Part shown: positions 4,801-5,588 of the stretch, piece by piece
Position numbering within the stretch: position 1 is the stretch's first letter
Layout: each line of letters opens with the position of its first letter
NCBI GenBank assembly: GCA_030149625.1
Contig: JASLHP010000011.1
Span: 1-5,588 of the forward strand
Length of the DNA stretch: 5,588 bases
Source of the DNA: Solirubrobacteraceae bacterium
GTDB lineage: Bacteria > Actinomycetota > Thermoleophilia > Solirubrobacterales > Solirubrobacteraceae
Direction of reading: 5' to 3'
Made by a program: the position numbers and the translations under genes
Notes under the pieces: model-generated
What the model saw: only the letters and a program-made list of their open reading frames with translations
What the model was told of the DNA's origin: nothing
Database searches by the model: none

Positions 4801-5588
4801 TCGGTCGGGCTCAACGGCACCTCGAGCCCGGCGGAAATCAACTGCGCATCGGAATCCGAATGCTCAGCCGGCCGCGCGCTCGACGACCAGGAGCCGCAGA
4901 ACGGCGCGGCCTCGACGGTGGCGATGCTGACGACGCTCTACCGCGCTCGCGGCGAGCTCGCGCAGACCTCGACCGCCGGCCACTACTACATGCCGCTGTA
5001 TGAAGCGAACATGGGCCGCATCACCGAACTGGTGTCGCGTGATCCGACGCTCGAGGAACTGACGATCCGGGGCCTGAAGCAGATAACGCCGGCGCTCAAC
5101 GGGCTGATGGAAGGCGAAGGCCAGAAGTTCAAGCTGACGGTGGGCGTGATGGCCGAGATCGAAGCGGCGCTCAAGCGCCTCGCGCAGGACGACCGCATGT
5201 ACAGCGGCGGCGGCTCGCTGTCGAAGCTGATCGAAGGCGAACTGAAGTGGCTGCACCTGCTGAGCTACTCGGGCATGACCTACAAGGCGGGCTTCGCGCG
5301 CCTGAACGCGGCAGTGAAACCGCTCAGCGAAAAAGCGCCGCCGCCGGCCACGACCGTCGTCGACCCCGAATGCGAGAAACCGTACACCAACGAATTCCAG
5401 GTATACGCGTTCAACGTCGACACGCTCGGCCACGACAAGCCTGGCGAACCGGCGCCGATCGACAGCACGGGTCTGGCCTGCGGCAGCACGGTCGAAAAGA
5501 CAGGCGAACCCAACACGTGCCATGGCGAAAGCTCGCTCAACACGAAACTGACGCTGGAACTGCCACCTGGGGACAAAGTTCGCCCCAC
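1861..5588 (+). CDS. Polytopic membrane protein fused to FTP/PepSY propeptide and thermolysin-like (M4) domain with altered zinc motif (HEFAQ), 3' end beyond window
   Basis: One stop-free frame of at least 1242 codons. Residues 1-475: Arg-rich N-terminus, then about ten hydrophobic segments (around 35-58, 97-119, 129-150, 170-192, 217-239, 254-280, 315-337, 352-372, 390-413, 452-475); family not recognised. Basic loops (120-129, 193-204, 338-347, 414-450) suggest cytoplasmic sides and an extracellular C-terminal part. Residues 540-620 match the FTP propeptide (GVPVFGGSIGVHL, 591-603); 625-705 resemble PepSY (EYVVDAVNGSILNVYN, 687-702). Residues 710-986 align with peptidase M4: LPG (721-723), VHY (776-778), DIAGHEFAQGV (805-815), GALSEGWADAMG (829-840), DSNGMH (903-908), ending at SVGL (981-984). 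The second His of HExxH is Gln813. Residues 987 onward, helix-rich with Cys1171, 1207 and 1220, are unassigned. ATG 1861 is preceded by GGGGTGGAGCGC; GTG 1831 and 1852 are alternative in-frame starts. Role: perhaps a membrane-anchored protease or pseudoprotease acting outside the cell. Confidence 0.85.
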   Translation, partial: MSGRSERRRTTRLAGEWTTRLTSGISYCAASIGAAAGAIVLSVLALSAIVLAIGVSGVGGLVLSAHPLHVAAEDGAVAFYLTQLVSVSFFHHTAGLRLAVMPLLALVAIAIVASTFVAARLVRGSVRRRMLLAALVPIPYALLSGVGAHYLSLRLTGPIIGANTAVRPLGFEAFLLPLLWAALFAPVGASMGVYGRDWRREGLRLLGVWATPARASLRALAAALALTSVVVVVLGAVLAERSGFVHSFLGGGVGHVAVFAFGALLALPALVVSVFLACFGVPFHWQVEALSRTSGSGSILGGALPTIGTSSAHQVPALAVLLLLLGAITVLLVGWIAARRSAGDARVALANALRSGVLMTLFCWLLALFARADAQAGGYLGAHFEVDVASLLWRVPLWCLLGSLAGSLACIATRGASARRELALALLGLARPSAALRAHPEWLDSWRRGVASRAGVAVGALSLPAMLIGIGAAGATTTPKPSSFSLAPITHAAEARLGTHETSGSRLAVSVDPGSRVVNSANVHIPLAALGVAAADSPIAKAKAVLAHYGNLFGNSGGEGELGEPRVVSEPITKTDRIGMTHVYFKQMVDGVPVFGGSIGVHLSRDGEHVDFVSGAFVPEVSVADDNVAVDSARATAIAKVALPAGKLLHRPRLEIYTGSPTHPVGATARLAWYVWLTTGPLKPAKEYVVDAVNGSILNVYNKSFNAADIEIYSAKNEPTLPGERVWKTGEAESKDTDTKKAAEDLTHGWEFFKQEIFKPKCESYNCKNEATIATVHYRKEYKQAEWNPEHQEVVFGEGYPAALDIAGHEFAQGVAENVTGEMDEGETGALSEGWADAMGKGLESWVTKKETKSEKWEEPNWAIGEKEPGGAIRNLKEPGKYEEISGHKDPSKLSEYVPICEDSNGMHENSTIIGHAFYLLATKIGIEEATRVFYRMQMVYLVDKPTATFEMARNAAIRSADDLFEEGSTKAKETEAAFNSVGLNGTSSPAEINCASESECSAGRALDDQEPQNGAASTVAMLTTLYRARGELAQTSTAGHYYMPLYEANMGRITELVSRDPTLEELTIRGLKQITPALNGLMEGEGQKFKLTVGVMAEIEAALKRLAQDDRMYSGGGSLSKLIEGELKWLHLLSYSGMTYKAGFARLNAAVKPLSEKAPPPATTVVDPECEKPYTNEFQVYAFNVDTLGHDKPGEPAPIDSTGLACGSTVEKTGEPNTCHGESSLNTKLTLELPPGDKVRP
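1963..3285 (+). other. Membrane domain of the fusion protein (about ten hydrophobic segments)
   Basis: Residues 35-475 of the long frame are dominated by Ala/Leu/Val/Gly hydrophobic runs separated by short loops, with no Lys at all and few acidic residues. Arg clusters in alternate loops obey the positive-inside rule for the last four segments: RRSAGDAR inside, the acidic stretch at 372-389 outside, the long basic loop at 414-450 inside, then the final segment leading outward. The stretch 250-313 is ambiguous and could contain one segment or a hairpin. No transporter, kinase or rhomboid motif is visible. It recalls poorly characterised, very hydrophobic actinobacterial membrane proteins, but I cannot assign a family. 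Confidence 0.75.
3478..3975 (+). other. FTP and PepSY-like propeptide region of the M4 module
   Basis: Residues 540-705 look like the N-terminal prosequence of secreted M4 proteases. The stretch AKAVLAHYGNLFG (542-554) resembles the opening helix. MTHVYFKQMVDGVPVFGG (580-597) is the FTP core, normally written as HvrfqQ..nGvPVfGg. LAWYVWL (671-677) followed by EYVVDAVNGSILNVYN (687-702) is the PepSY-like hairpin that ends with the VDA..G..L pattern. In known enzymes this part acts as chaperone and inhibitor and is removed by self-cleavage. With the catalytic motif altered, self-processing here is doubtful. Confidence 0.8.
3988..4818 (+). other. Thermolysin-like (peptidase M4) domain with degenerate metal site
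   Basis: Aligned by eye to thermolysin, residues 710-986 keep Asp138 (Asp805), zinc ligand His142 (His809), catalytic Glu143 (Glu810), zinc ligand Glu166 (Glu833, at the exact 20-residue spacing), Asp170 (Asp837), Glu177 (Glu844), Arg203 (Arg874), Asp226 (Asp903) and His231 (His908). Changed are zinc ligand His146 to Gln813, Tyr157 to Asp824 and Asn112 to Gln784. Of the calcium ligands Asp185/Glu187/Glu190, only the last is retained (Glu866). The fold is therefore intact while metal binding and transition-state stabilisation are compromised or altered. CX4C at 762-767 and Cys901 may form disulfides. Confidence 0.85.
4819..5588 (+). other. Unassigned C-terminal extension after the M4 domain
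   Basis: From about residue 987 the frame continues at least 255 residues past the usual end of an M4 catalytic domain. It begins with a small Cys pair (Cys995, Cys1001) and then has helix-like, charged stretches from 1014 to 1150 with no transmembrane run. A Pro-rich hinge (PPPATT, 1160-1165) leads to a Cys-containing, Thr/Gly/Pro-rich segment (Cys1171, 1207, 1220) that looks like the start of a beta-type extracellular domain. The gene leaves the window here, so its end and any anchoring signal are unseen. I recognise no family. Confidence 0.6.

Noticed and set aside
4864..5523. Minus-strand open frame of 219 codons near the right edge
   Set aside because: It lies opposite the continuing M4-gene frame, shows no recognisable motif and has antisense-type composition.
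1..5588. CRISPR array, tRNA, rRNA, insertion sequence or phage attachment features
   Set aside because: No regularly spaced repeat array, no tRNA-like cloverleaf noticed, no transposase-like protein and no terminal inverted repeats were found.

Overview
The window is high-GC DNA (roughly two-thirds G+C or more by eye, with strong G/C third-position bias). It has two divergent genes of a classic efflux/regulator pair, followed by one very long open frame that runs off the right edge. The GC content, a GTG start with a TAnnnT -10 element seven bases upstream (leaderless style), and an actinobacterial-type DHA2 transporter suggest an actinomycete. Thermoleophilia/Solirubrobacterales is my guess at class or order level; no rRNA or other phylogenetic marker is present to prove it.

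Layout. (1) 1-788, minus strand: N-terminal 262 residues of a DHA2 (EmrB/QacA-type) major facilitator drug:H+ antiporter, cut by the left edge. (2) 789-940: a 152-bp divergent control region. It holds two 20-bp direct repeats spaced 23 bp, each containing a TGCC(A/g)-nn-TGACA near-palindrome, plus a second palindrome lying between a candidate -35 and -10. (3) 941-1537, plus strand: a TetR-family repressor, most likely started at GTG 941 and transcribed without a leader. It is the obvious candidate regulator of the divergent transporter and of itself. (4) 1538-1860: non-coding, with a 9-bp perfect stem-loop right after the tetR-like stop and a further copy of the operator-like motif near 1687-1713, ahead of the next gene. 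(5) 1861-5588, plus strand: a single stop-free frame of at least 1242 codons, open at the right edge. Residues 1-475 are a polytopic membrane domain of about ten hydrophobic segments. Residues about 540-705 are an FTP/PepSY-type protease propeptide. Residues about 710-986 are a thermolysin-like (M4) domain, followed by an unassigned C-terminal extension.

The most notable object is this membrane/M4 chimera. The thermolysin framework can be followed residue by residue, including the catalytic Glu, the third zinc ligand Glu, the Asp after it, the Arg and the distal His. However, the HExxH motif reads HEFAQ, so one zinc-ligand His is Gln, and the positions matching thermolysin Tyr157 and Asn112 are Asp and Gln. 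It may be a membrane-tethered pseudoprotease or a protease with an altered metal site. Glutamate codon use changes abruptly from all GAG to mostly GAA close to the membrane/propeptide junction, which supports a fusion of modules with different histories.

How the genes may work together: the efflux pump and TetR regulator form a probable small-molecule-responsive pair. The repeated operator motif upstream of the membrane/M4 gene raises the possibility that the same regulator also controls it. This is an inference from a short shared motif.
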